Source: Clostridiales bacterium (GTDB lineage: Bacteria; Bacillota; Clostridia; Christensenellales; Borkfalkiaceae). Taken from it: a stretch of DNA of 35,077 nt. Below the pieces are notes generated by a model. That model did not search any database. It saw only the letters and a list, made by a program, of their open reading frames with translations, and was not told the DNA's origin. The stretch spans positions 1-35,077 of the forward strand of contig SVII01000015.1 of NCBI GenBank assembly GCA_015069605.1. Direction: 5' to 3'. Positions 7,167-14,396 of the stretch are shown here, one piece after another (position 1 is the first letter of the stretch; every line of letters starts with the position of its first letter). The translations under genes were made by a program, and so were the position numbers.

Positions 7167-8327
7167 ATGAGCGAAGAAATTGTAAAAGTGGAAGGTGTAG
7201 CAAAAGATAAACCTACGTTGCGGGAACGTGTGAAAGAGTATGTGAAAGCGATTCCGAAGCGTTATTTTATCACAGCGTTTTCGGGAATGGCGCAGGGCTT
7301 GTTCGTCACGCTGATTGCAGGTACGATTTTGGCGCAAATTGCGGGTTGGATTGGAGATAATTACGTGGGGAACACGTTGCTGTATATCGCGAACATTGCA
7401 AAATCGTTGATGGGCGCAGGGATTGGCGTGGGGATAGCGCATACGCTCGGTAAAAATAAATTATTGACTTTTTCCGCGGCGGTAGCTGGCATGATCGGTG
7501 CGTTTGCGGATAAATTGATGGTGGGCTCGGCGGCGTTTACCATGCTTGGCTTGGGCGCGCCTGGCAATCCTATCGGCGCGTACGTAGTGACGATGTTCGT
7601 AGTGGAAATCGTTGCCTTGTATGCAGGGAAAACCAAGCTTGATATAATTTTAGTGCCGCTTGGCAGTATGTTGTTGGCGTTTGGCGGTGTATTCGTAGCA
7701 TGGCCGTTTATTTGGCTTGTCAATCAGTTGGGCGCGTTGATCGCGGTGGCGACGAATGCGACTCCGTTGATTATGGGGATTGTCGTTGCGGTGGCGATGG
7801 GGATTTTGTTGACGATGCCGACGTCCTCAGCGGCGATTTGGGTAGCAGTAGCATCGCCCGTATTAAGCGGTTTTGCTGTTGGATCAATGGAATACGAAGC
7901 AATCTTGTTGGCAGGTGGAGCGGCGACGGTGGGTTGCGCGTGTCACATGGTCGGGTTTGCCGTGGCAAGTTTTCGAGAAAACGGCGTGGGCGGTTTGATT
8001 GCGCAGGGGATTGGTACAAGTATGTTACAAATTCCAAACATCATGAAAAAGCCCATTATTATGATGCCGATGATTATTTCTAGCGCGATTTGTGGGCCTT
8101 TGGCTACTTGCGTATTTGCCTTAAAATGCGGTACGGCAGGCGGCGGTATGGGTACGAGCGGTTTGGTTGGTGTGTTCGATTTGTTTAAATACACAAGCGG
8201 CGCGTTGGGAATGATCGGGATTGTTTTGTTGATGATTGTATTGCCTGCTGTATTGAATATCGTTATTTCGGAATTTATGAGAAAGAAAGGCTGGATCAAA
8301 GACGGGGATATGAAACTCGATTTATAA
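7167..8327 (+). CDS. PTS EIIC-like membrane protein (PTS_EIIC_2 / PfoR-like)
   Basis: This polytopic membrane protein of 386 residues has about ten hydrophobic segments. It begins with a charged cytosolic tail (1-30) and contains repeated Gly/Ala-rich helices and a 'GLGAPGNPIGAYV' loop near 131-143. The pattern matches the PTS_EIIC_2 family, whose members include proteins annotated as PfoR-type 'toxin regulators'. It stands alone: no EIIA, EIIB or sugar-metabolism gene is nearby, so its substrate, or whether it phosphorylates anything, is unknown. The ATG follows AAAGGAG. It has its own promoter and shares a bidirectional terminator with the convergent DUF1846 gene. Confidence 0.78.
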   Translation: MSEEIVKVEGVAKDKPTLRERVKEYVKAIPKRYFITAFSGMAQGLFVTLIAGTILAQIAGWIGDNYVGNTLLYIANIAKSLMGAGIGVGIAHTLGKNKLLTFSAAVAGMIGAFADKLMVGSAAFTMLGLGAPGNPIGAYVVTMFVVEIVALYAGKTKLDIILVPLGSMLLAFGGVFVAWPFIWLVNQLGALIAVATNATPLIMGIVVAVAMGILLTMPTSSAAIWVAVASPVLSGFAVGSMEYEAILLAGGAATVGCACHMVGFAVASFRENGVGGLIAQGIGTSMLQIPNIMKKPIIMMPMIISSAICGPLATCVFALKCGTAGGGMGTSGLVGVFDLFKYTSGALGMIGIVLLMIVLPAVLNIVISEFMRKKGWIKDGDMKLDL

Positions 8328-8382
8328 AATTGAGGAGTTTTGGATAAAGAATTTTTTGCGGATATTTCTAATATAAACACAC

Positions 8383-8413
8383 AAAAAACGACGGGCAAAA
8401 TGCTCGTCGTTTT
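8383..8413. terminator. Bidirectional terminator between convergent genes
   Basis: ACGACGGGC (8388-8396) pairs with GCTCGTCGT (8402-8410), with A-run and T-run flanks on the two sides. It serves both the PTS IIC-like gene (+) and the DUF1846 gene (-). Confidence 0.87.
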
Positions 8414-8428
8414 GTACATGGTAGGGGG

Positions 8429-9907
8429 TTATTCGCTGACGCAGAGATAGCGTTCGGGTTCGCAAGTGAGGTGCATTCCCAACGTTTTGAAGGTTTTTTC
8501 ATCCACGTGCGCGAGCATAACCGAGGAGTGAATTTCACAGCTACGCAATTTGTCCAACTGCTCAATCGCAAGTTTGGCTTTAGGATCGGTAACGGCGCAA
8601 ATGGAGAGCGCCATCAACACTTCATCCGTGTGTAAGCGAGGATTTCTTGACCCCATATGCGACACTTTCAGCTTTTGAATGGGTTCGATAATGGTCGGGG
8701 AAATGAGTTGCACGTCGTCGTCAATGTTGCCCAACACTTTCAAGGCATTCAAAAGGCAAGCTGCTGATGCGCCCAACAATTCGCTAGATCTGCCCGTTAC
8801 GATACGCCCGTCATTAAGTTCGATTGCTACGGCAGGGCCGTTTGTTAAATGGGATTTTTGCAATGCCGCGGCTACGGGTTTTCTATCGGCAACCGAGATG
8901 CCCGATTTACTCATGAGGAGTTCCAACTTCGCCACAACGTCTTTGCCGAGGCGGCCTTTTTTGTTGTCGCAAAGAGCGGCGTAGTAACGACGAATGATTT
9001 CATTTTTAGAGGCTTGACGGCAGGCGTCGTCGTCAAAGATGCAGTTGCCTGCCATATTAACGCCCATATCCGTCGGGGATTTGTAGGGGGAATAGCCCAA
9101 AATCTTTTCGAGCATAGCCGCCACTACGGGGAAAATTTCCACGTCGCGATTGTAATTGACGGCAAGAGATTGATAGGCCTCGAAATGATAAGGGTCAATC
9201 ATATTGACGTCGTTTAAATCAGCCGTCGCCGCCTCATAAGCGAGGTTGACGGGGTGAGATAAGGGTAAATTCCAAATCGGGAACGTTTCAAATTTTGCAT
9301 AGCCCGCTTTGACACCGCGTTGATTTTCGTGATATAACTGCGAAAGGCAAGTTGCCATTTTACCGCTGCCAGGACCAGGCGCAGTGACGATAACCAAACG
9401 GCGAGAGGTGGGGACGTATTCGTTTCTACCGTATCCGTCTTCGCTGACGATTTTGGCTACGTCGGAAGGATAACCGTCGATAGCGTAATGTTTATATACC
9501 TTAATGTTGAGGTTATTCAAGCGCTTGATAAACGCGTCCACAGCAGGTTGGGGGCTGTACATCGTCATAACGACGCTACCCACGTATAAACCTTGATTTT
9601 TAAAAATGTCGATTAAACGCAACACGTCTGCGTCGTAAGTGATGCCAAGATCGCTTCTATATTTGTTTTTGATAATGTCGTTGGCGCTGATAACAACAAG
9701 GATTTCCGCAATATCTTTGAGGTTTAACAGCATTTTAATTTTACTGTCGGGCTCAAAGCCGGGCAAAACGCGCGACGCGTGGTAATCGTCGAACAGTTTT
9801 CCCCCGAATTCCAAATACAGTTTATCCCCGAACGCATCGATGCGTTCTTGGATTTTTTCTGATTGCATGGATAAGTATTTTTTATTGTCAAATCCGATCT
9901 TGTTCAT
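8429..9907 (-). CDS. DUF1846 (UPF0371) family protein
   Basis: This cytosolic protein of unknown function is widespread in Firmicutes. The 492-residue length is typical, and the N-terminus MNKIGFDNKKYLSMQSEKI matches the family. A glycine-rich 'TAPGPGSGKMATCLSQ' segment near residues 180-195 looks like a nucleotide- or phosphate-binding loop. 'KSPTDMGVNMAG' near 280-291 is another family-conserved stretch. The ATG at 9907 lies 5-6 nt after GGAGG; a TTG four codons upstream overlaps that Shine-Dalgarno and is not used. It has a strong own promoter (9967-9995) and is divergent from the macro-domain gene. The reaction is unknown. Confidence 0.9.
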   Translation of the reverse strand: MNKIGFDNKKYLSMQSEKIQERIDAFGDKLYLEFGGKLFDDYHASRVLPGFEPDSKIKMLLNLKDIAEILVVISANDIIKNKYRSDLGITYDADVLRLIDIFKNQGLYVGSVVMTMYSPQPAVDAFIKRLNNLNIKVYKHYAIDGYPSDVAKIVSEDGYGRNEYVPTSRRLVIVTAPGPGSGKMATCLSQLYHENQRGVKAGYAKFETFPIWNLPLSHPVNLAYEAATADLNDVNMIDPYHFEAYQSLAVNYNRDVEIFPVVAAMLEKILGYSPYKSPTDMGVNMAGNCIFDDDACRQASKNEIIRRYYAALCDNKKGRLGKDVVAKLELLMSKSGISVADRKPVAAALQKSHLTNGPAVAIELNDGRIVTGRSSELLGASAACLLNALKVLGNIDDDVQLISPTIIEPIQKLKVSHMGSRNPRLHTDEVLMALSICAVTDPKAKLAIEQLDKLRSCEIHSSVMLAHVDEKTFKTLGMHLTCEPERYLCVSE

Positions 9908-9966
9908 AAACGCCTCCAAAATCAGTCCTTCTCTTTTGTCATTTGCCGAAAAATATTATCTTTTAT

Positions 9967-9995
9967 ATTATACCAAAAGCGATAAAAAAAGTCAA
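9967..9995 (-). promoter_or_regulatory. SigA promoter of the DUF1846 gene
   Basis: On the minus strand, TTGACT and a perfect TATAAT are 17 bp apart, about 55 nt upstream of the ATG. Confidence 0.82.
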
Positions 9996-10085
9996 CGGCG
10001 TGGGCGTAAAAATCGGGCTTACAAAAAGAAAAATTTGCAAGAAAGAGGACAGGGGAAATGAAAAGTTTTTTTTAGTTGGCAGGTA

Positions 10086-10114
10086 TTGACTTTTACCTCG
10101 TTTTCTTGTATAAT
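10086..10114 (+). promoter_or_regulatory. SigA promoter of the macro-domain gene
   Basis: TTGACT and TATAAT are 17 bp apart. The predicted transcript start is about 30 nt upstream of the ATG at 10151. Confidence 0.82.
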
Positions 10115-10150
10115 CGTAAAAACAAAAGATTGAAGCGCAAGGAGACAAAC

Positions 10151-11200
10151 ATGCCTGTATCCATCGTTAAAAAAGATATCACGAAGATTAAATGTGATGC
10201 GGTTGTCAATGCTACGAATGAGTATTTTTCGCCCGGGGGCGGTGTAGATGCGGCGATTCATGCGGCGGCAGGTAAGGAGCTTTTTCAATTGTGTCAAACG
10301 CTTGGGAAATTAGAGGTTGGACGCGTTCAACTCACACCTGCCTATGCTTTACCGTGTAAATTTATCATTCATACGGTAGGCCCGATTTGGCAGGGCGGCG
10401 ATCAAAACGAGAGGGAATTGTTGGAATCTTGCTACCAAGAAGCGTTGAAGACGGCGGTGGCGGCAAAATGTAAAAGTATTGCCTTTCCCTTAATTTCTTC
10501 GGGGACGCACGGGTATCCCAAAGAAGAAGTTTTGAAAGTGGCACTTGGGGTGATCAAACGCTTTTTATATGAGTACGATTTGACCGTGTACGTGGCGGTG
10601 TATGATAAAGAGGAATACGCATTGAATCAGGCGTTGACGGCGGACGTCGGCGCGTATATCGATCGACATTTTGAGGGGAATGACGTTTTTGAAAGAAAGC
10701 CGATTTCGATAGATCGAATGATGCGAATGCCCTCGTGCGATAGAAGAGCTGAGTCGTTGTTTGAATCGGGAAAGGAAAGGCGTATCGAGGAAAAGGATAG
10801 CGATTTTTCTTTTGTGCCTGATTTTGGGTCGCAGGGCAGTATTTTACGGCATATGTACGATGGGTTTGCTTTGTCGCTGATGAAACTCATTGACGAGAAA
10901 GGCATGGATGATGTGGAATGTTATAAAAAGGCAAACGTCAGTCGTCAAACGTGGCATAAAATTCTCAATGATGAAAACTATAAACCAAACAAAAAGACTG
11001 CGATTTCGTTTGCGATTGCGTTGGAATTGAACTTAAAAGAAACGCAAAAATTGTTGGAAACGGCAGGGTTTATTCTGTCTAAGAGCAGTAAATTTGACAT
11101 CATTATTATGTATTGTATTGTGAAAGGCATTTATGACGTAACGGAAATTGATTCGATTTTGTTCCAATATGATCAAGAGACGCTTGGGGGAAAACTGTAA
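10151..11200 (+). CDS. Macro-domain protein with C-terminal helix-turn-helix-like domain
   Basis: The 349-residue protein has two parts. Residues 1-165 form a macro domain with VVNATN (18-23), the GGG-VDAAIH loop (29-37), 'HTVGPIW' (74-80) and 'SSGTHGYP' (116-123). This is the MacroD/YmdB-like set that binds ADP-ribose or removes it from targets, or deacetylates O-acetyl-ADP-ribose. After a polar linker (about 180-228), residues 229-349 form an all-helical domain with 'NVSRQTWHKILNDENYKP' and 'AIALELNLKETQKLLETAGF'. It resembles an HTH-containing domain found alone or fused in Clostridia. The ATG follows AAGGAGA; a longer upstream start would span the promoter. A vWA gene follows 109 bp later. 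The substrate is unknown. Confidence 0.88.
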   Translation: MPVSIVKKDITKIKCDAVVNATNEYFSPGGGVDAAIHAAAGKELFQLCQTLGKLEVGRVQLTPAYALPCKFIIHTVGPIWQGGDQNERELLESCYQEALKTAVAAKCKSIAFPLISSGTHGYPKEEVLKVALGVIKRFLYEYDLTVYVAVYDKEEYALNQALTADVGAYIDRHFEGNDVFERKPISIDRMMRMPSCDRRAESLFESGKERRIEEKDSDFSFVPDFGSQGSILRHMYDGFALSLMKLIDEKGMDDVECYKKANVSRQTWHKILNDENYKPNKKTAISFAIALELNLKETQKLLETAGFILSKSSKFDIIIMYCIVKGIYDVTEIDSILFQYDQETLGGKL

Positions 11201-11309
11201 GAACAACTTGTCAATTGACGATTGACCAAAAATAAAATGAAATACGCTATACTATGGTCGTAAGGTGGAAACATCGAGCGATCATTTTTTATTGAAAAGG
11301 AGAAAAAGT

Positions 11310-11951
11310 ATGAACAACAACGAAAAAACAAAAAACGAATTGACGGAAATAGTCTTTATTTTGGATAGAAGCGGTTCTATGTCGGGTTATGAGGCGGACG
11401 TTATCGGCGGGTTTAACGCTACGATCGAGAAACAGAAAAAGGAAGCGGGGCAGGCGTTTGTGTCCACGGTGCTGTTTGATCATTGCTCTATTGTGTTGCA
11501 CGATCGAGTGGAAATTGCCAAAATTCAACCTATGACAAAGGAGGACTACCAAGTGCGAGGCAGTACGGCTTTGTTGGATGCTGTAGGCAGTGCGATTCAT
11601 CATATCGGGAACGTGCATAAATATGCGCGGGCGGAAGACGTACCTGCTCGTACGATTTTTGTGATCACGACGGATGGTATGGAAAATGCGAGTAGAACGT
11701 ATGACAGTGAGAAAATAAAAAGTATGATTAAGCGCCAAAAGGAAAAATATGGTTGGGAATTTCTTTTCCTAGCGGCGAATATCGACGCTGTGGAAACGGC
11801 AGGCAAGTACGGAATAGACCCTGAAAGAGCGGTCAATTACCGTCAGGATAAGGAAGGGATCGAATGCAGTTATAAAATGATGAATCAAGCGATCGGAAAG
11901 GTGCGCAGAAAAGAATCGTTAGACGATGGGGATTGGAAAAATACTCCTTAA
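11310..11951 (+). CDS. vWA domain protein with intact MIDAS
   Basis: This 213-residue cytosolic protein is almost entirely one von Willebrand factor A domain. The metal-ion-dependent adhesion site is complete: D-x-S-x-S (Asp19, Ser21, Ser23), Thr86 in 'GSTALLD', and Asp122 in 'TTDGMEN'. Such proteins usually recruit or chelate partners in complexes. There is no signal peptide or membrane segment. The ATG follows AAGGAGA; an upstream in-frame start at 11265 would include that site. It lies 109 bp after the macro-domain gene on the same strand. A perfect 10-bp palindrome, GTCAATTGAC (11210-11219), and a possible TATACT -10 element (near 11260) lie between them, so it may have its own start. A weak hairpin (11957-11985) with a T-run follows. 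Confidence 0.88.
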   Translation: MNNNEKTKNELTEIVFILDRSGSMSGYEADVIGGFNATIEKQKKEAGQAFVSTVLFDHCSIVLHDRVEIAKIQPMTKEDYQVRGSTALLDAVGSAIHHIGNVHKYARAEDVPARTIFVITTDGMENASRTYDSEKIKSMIKRQKEKYGWEFLFLAANIDAVETAGKYGIDPERAVNYRQDKEGIECSYKMMNQAIGKVRRKESLDDGDWKNTP

Positions 11952-11956
11952 AGGTT

Positions 11957-11993
11957 CTTGAAGAGACATTTTCACGTTTTTCAAGGCGTTTTT
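11957..11993 (+). terminator. Weak candidate terminator after the vWA gene
   Basis: CTTGAA (11957-11962) pairs with TTCAAG (11980-11985) across a large loop, followed by GCG and five T. The stem is short, so this is tentative. Confidence 0.35.
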
Positions 11994-12175
11994 GCACTGT
12001 GTTATCCGTTCCTAAAGGCATTTGTTAAAAAAAATTACGTAAAACAGTAGATTTTTTATAAGATATATTGTATAATAAAAGGGTAAAGTGTGGAAAAACG
12101 GATAAAGTGCTTGGTAAAATGGGAATTTTACGGAAAGGAAAGCGCAAAGGAAAAACGTGGAGGTAAAACTGAATA

Positions 12176-13429
12176 ATGAAAAAACAAGCGAAACGTTTTG
12201 ATATGTATCGTAAACCTAACAAACCGAAATGGTACTTAAAAATCGTGGAGTACGTTGCGGGGCCTATTTATATGTGGTTTTGTGGTGGACACGTCAAGGT
12301 GGAAAAAGCGGTTAGAAAAATCAAAGGGCCGTATTTAATCTTGTCCACGCACGCGTCGTTTATGGATTTCCCGATGGTTGTAACGGGGATTATGCCGCGT
12401 ACGACGGGTTGGGTTATGTCGGTGGAAGAATTCCGCCGCGGCGATTGGCTGATGTACGGCATCGGCGGTATGCCCAAGCGTAAATTTACGCACGATATCG
12501 TAACGGCGAAACATATGTTGCGCTATTTGCGTAAACAAAAACATTCGGTGACGTTGTATCCTGAGGCTCGGTTCGAGTTCGCGGGGATCAACGAGCGTTT
12601 GGACGGTGCGTTAGGAAAAATGTGTAAACACGCAAACGTTCCCGTTGTGATGTGTATGATTAACGGCAACTTCATCAACTCGCCGCAATGGAGCAAGCAC
12701 CCGTATAGAAAAATCCGTCAGGAAGCGGAATTGTACGTATTGCTGACGCCTGAAGAAATGAAAAATATGACGGCGGAAGAAGTGCAGGCGAAGATTGAAA
12801 AAGCCTTTGAAAAGGACGAATACAAATGGCAGGTGGAGAAAGGCTACCATACCAAATGCAAACAGCGCGCGGACGGTCTGTATCGTATTTTGTATAAATG
12901 CCCCGCTTGCGGTGCGGAATTTAAGACCAAGAGCGCAGGGATTCACCTTTGGTGTGAAGAATGCGGCGCGAAGTGGGAAATGGATACGCTCAGCCGTTTG
13001 AAGGGCGTGAACACGGACAAGGGCTTTTCGCATATCCCCGATTGGTATCGTTGGGAACGCGAAGAAGTGCGCAAGGAAGTGGTTGCAGGCACGTACCATT
13101 TCGAGGACGACGTGCGTGTAGAGGATTACTATTCGACGAAAGTCGGGTTTGTGGACGTTGGCACGGCGCACGTAACGCACGATGAAAACGGGTTCACGTT
13201 TAAAGGCGAAGTGAACGGTAAGCCGTTTGCATTGAATAAGCCCGTATCGTCGATGTATTCGGTTCACGTGGAATACGATTTCTTAAATCGTGGCGACGCG
13301 TTTGACATCGCGACGGACGAAACGACGTATTTCATGTTCTTGAAGAACGCGCAAAATTATTTGACGAAGATGCATTTTGCGACGGAAGAATTGTACGATT
13401 TTTACGTTCGGGATAAAGAAAAAGCGTAA
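12176..13429 (+). CDS. Lysophospholipid (PlsC-type) acyltransferase with zinc ribbon
   Basis: This 417-residue protein probably acylates a lysophospholipid or glycerol-phosphate at the membrane. The acyltransferase motif H-x4-D is at residues 59-64 (His59, Asp64). The substrate-phosphate motif appears as YPEARF (128-133). A hydrophobic stretch near 22-38 could anchor it. Beyond about residue 225 it departs from ordinary PlsC: a C-x2-C ... C-x2-C zinc ribbon (Cys242, 245, 260, 263) is followed by a beta-rich C-terminal region of about 150 residues without recognised motifs. The ATG is 12 nt after GGAGG. A small hairpin (GTAAAA/TTTTAC, 12114-12131) sits in the leader, and a TATAAT at 12071 has no good -35. 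It shares a bidirectional terminator with the Nudix gene. Confidence 0.82.
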   Translation: MKKQAKRFDMYRKPNKPKWYLKIVEYVAGPIYMWFCGGHVKVEKAVRKIKGPYLILSTHASFMDFPMVVTGIMPRTTGWVMSVEEFRRGDWLMYGIGGMPKRKFTHDIVTAKHMLRYLRKQKHSVTLYPEARFEFAGINERLDGALGKMCKHANVPVVMCMINGNFINSPQWSKHPYRKIRQEAELYVLLTPEEMKNMTAEEVQAKIEKAFEKDEYKWQVEKGYHTKCKQRADGLYRILYKCPACGAEFKTKSAGIHLWCEECGAKWEMDTLSRLKGVNTDKGFSHIPDWYRWEREEVRKEVVAGTYHFEDDVRVEDYYSTKVGFVDVGTAHVTHDENGFTFKGEVNGKPFALNKPVSSMYSVHVEYDFLNRGDAFDIATDETTYFMFLKNAQNYLTKMHFATEELYDFYVRDKEKA

Positions 13430-13460
13430 TCATTACGCTGATATCATAAAGAGCGATAAA

Positions 13461-13492
13461 AAAACCTTCGATCTAAATAGACCGAAGGTTTT
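13461..13492. terminator. Bidirectional terminator (acyltransferase / Nudix)
   Basis: AAAACCTTCG and CGAAGGTTTT arms, extended by TCT/AGA, enclose an AAAT loop. There are A/T runs on both flanks between two convergent genes. Confidence 0.85.
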
Positions 13493-13498
13493 GTTTTA

Positions 13499-13993
13499 TT
13501 AAATTTTCTTCTTTAATTCTCGTACGGCGTTGGTTAAGAAATATTCCGCCGTTGTGCCTTTGCGAATGAGCTCAATCGCTTCGTTGGCGTTGCACCAGCG
13601 CGCCTCGGCAATCTCGTCTTCTTTCAGTTTCATCGGTTTATCTTCGACGACTACAATAAAATTCAGCATTAGCACGTCCTTTTTGTCGTAATAGCGAGAG
13701 GACATATACTTCACTTTTACCACATCCAACCCAAGTTCTTCCTTGATTTCGCGCGGAATAGCTTTTTCGGCGTTTTCGCCCTTTTTGATATACCCTGCAA
13801 AAAGAATGAAATCTTCATCCTCTACGTGTTTGGCAAGTAAAATTTTGTCCTGCGCGCGATTGGTCACTACCATAGAAACTGCCACCGAAAAAAGTGGAAA
13901 TTTATAGGCTTCGCACGTACCACAGTAGGGGACTAAGCCTTCATTTTCGCAAAACCGCAACGTCATTTTTTGTCCGCATTCTCTACAATACAC
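13499..13993 (-). CDS. Nudix hydrolase with N-terminal zinc ribbon (NudC-like)
   Basis: This enzyme hydrolyses a nucleoside diphosphate linked to another group. The zinc ribbon (Cys3, Cys6, Cys24, Cys27) followed by the Nudix domain resembles NADH pyrophosphatase/decapping NudC, but no NudC specificity motif is obvious after the box. The Nudix box is complete: G67-x5-E73-x7-R81-E82-x2-E85-E86-x-G88. The length is 164 residues. The start is a GTG, 8 nt after AGGAGG; it is the only start that keeps the first two ribbon Cys. The gene has its own promoter at 14064-14092. Confidence 0.88.
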   Translation of the reverse strand: MYCRECGQKMTLRFCENEGLVPYCGTCEAYKFPLFSVAVSMVVTNRAQDKILLAKHVEDEDFILFAGYIKKGENAEKAIPREIKEELGLDVVKVKYMSSRYYDKKDVLMLNFIVVVEDKPMKLKEDEIAEARWCNANEAIELIRKGTTAEYFLTNAVRELKKKI

Positions 13994-14063
13994 CAGCTTA
14001 TCCTCCTTTTTGTTTTCGGCTATGTTTTATTTGGCACAGCCATATTTATTTTATCCATATATT

Positions 14064-14092
14064 ATAATACTCCAGTTTTTAATATTTGTCAA
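14064..14092 (-). promoter_or_regulatory. SigA promoter of the Nudix gene
   Basis: On the minus strand, TTGACA and TATTAT are 17 bp apart. An overlapping TATAAT is 3 bp further on. The rest of the 403-bp Nudix-purA gap (13994-14396) holds the purA promoter and leader; nothing else was recognised. Confidence 0.7.
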
Positions 14093-14242
14093 TAGGGAAT
14101 AAAAAATTTCATAAAATTTTCAAAAACTATTTTTTAAAAGCCCCACCCGTGTCCATATTGAATAAAAAAAGGCGAGGGTATGTCCGCGTTGAATTAGGTG
14201 ATGAAAAAATATAAAATCACTGTGGAAACGTAGTAATTCGAC

Positions 14243-14271
14243 TTGACAACGCAAATAAAATAGTGTATAAT
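14243..14271 (+). promoter_or_regulatory. SigA promoter of purA
   Basis: Perfect TTGACA and perfect TATAAT are separated by 17 bp. The predicted transcript begins near 14278, leaving a leader of about 120 nt. Confidence 0.86.
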
Positions 14272-14276
14272 AAATT

Positions 14277-14337
14277 GCACAATCAAGAGAAAAGTTGAGA
14301 GTGTTTTGTGCGAGGAGCCAAAATGCTCGTTTTTTTT
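14277..14337 (+). promoter_or_regulatory. purA leader: stem plus terminator-like hairpin
   Basis: Right at the predicted transcript start, GCACAA (14277-14282) can pair with TTGTGC (14306-14311). A short GC hairpin follows (GAGC/GCTC, or the competing CGAG/CTCG, within 14311-14329) and then eight T (14330-14337), 60 nt before the start codon. This looks like an attenuator or a weak leader terminator. It does not match the purine riboswitch aptamer. Function is inferred only. Confidence 0.45.
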
Positions 14338-14396
14338 GCGATTTGAAAAAGTGCGTTTTGAATGTGTGAAAAAACAACAAGGAGAACGTATAAATT

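Noticed and set aside
8340-8571. Small frames opposite the 3' end of the DUF1846 gene
   Set aside because: They overlap a secure gene and the bidirectional terminator and have no ribosome site.
14272-14396. Purine riboswitch before purA
   Set aside because: The three-way junction and conserved loop bases of the purine aptamer are missing, and the stretch before the hairpin is too short.
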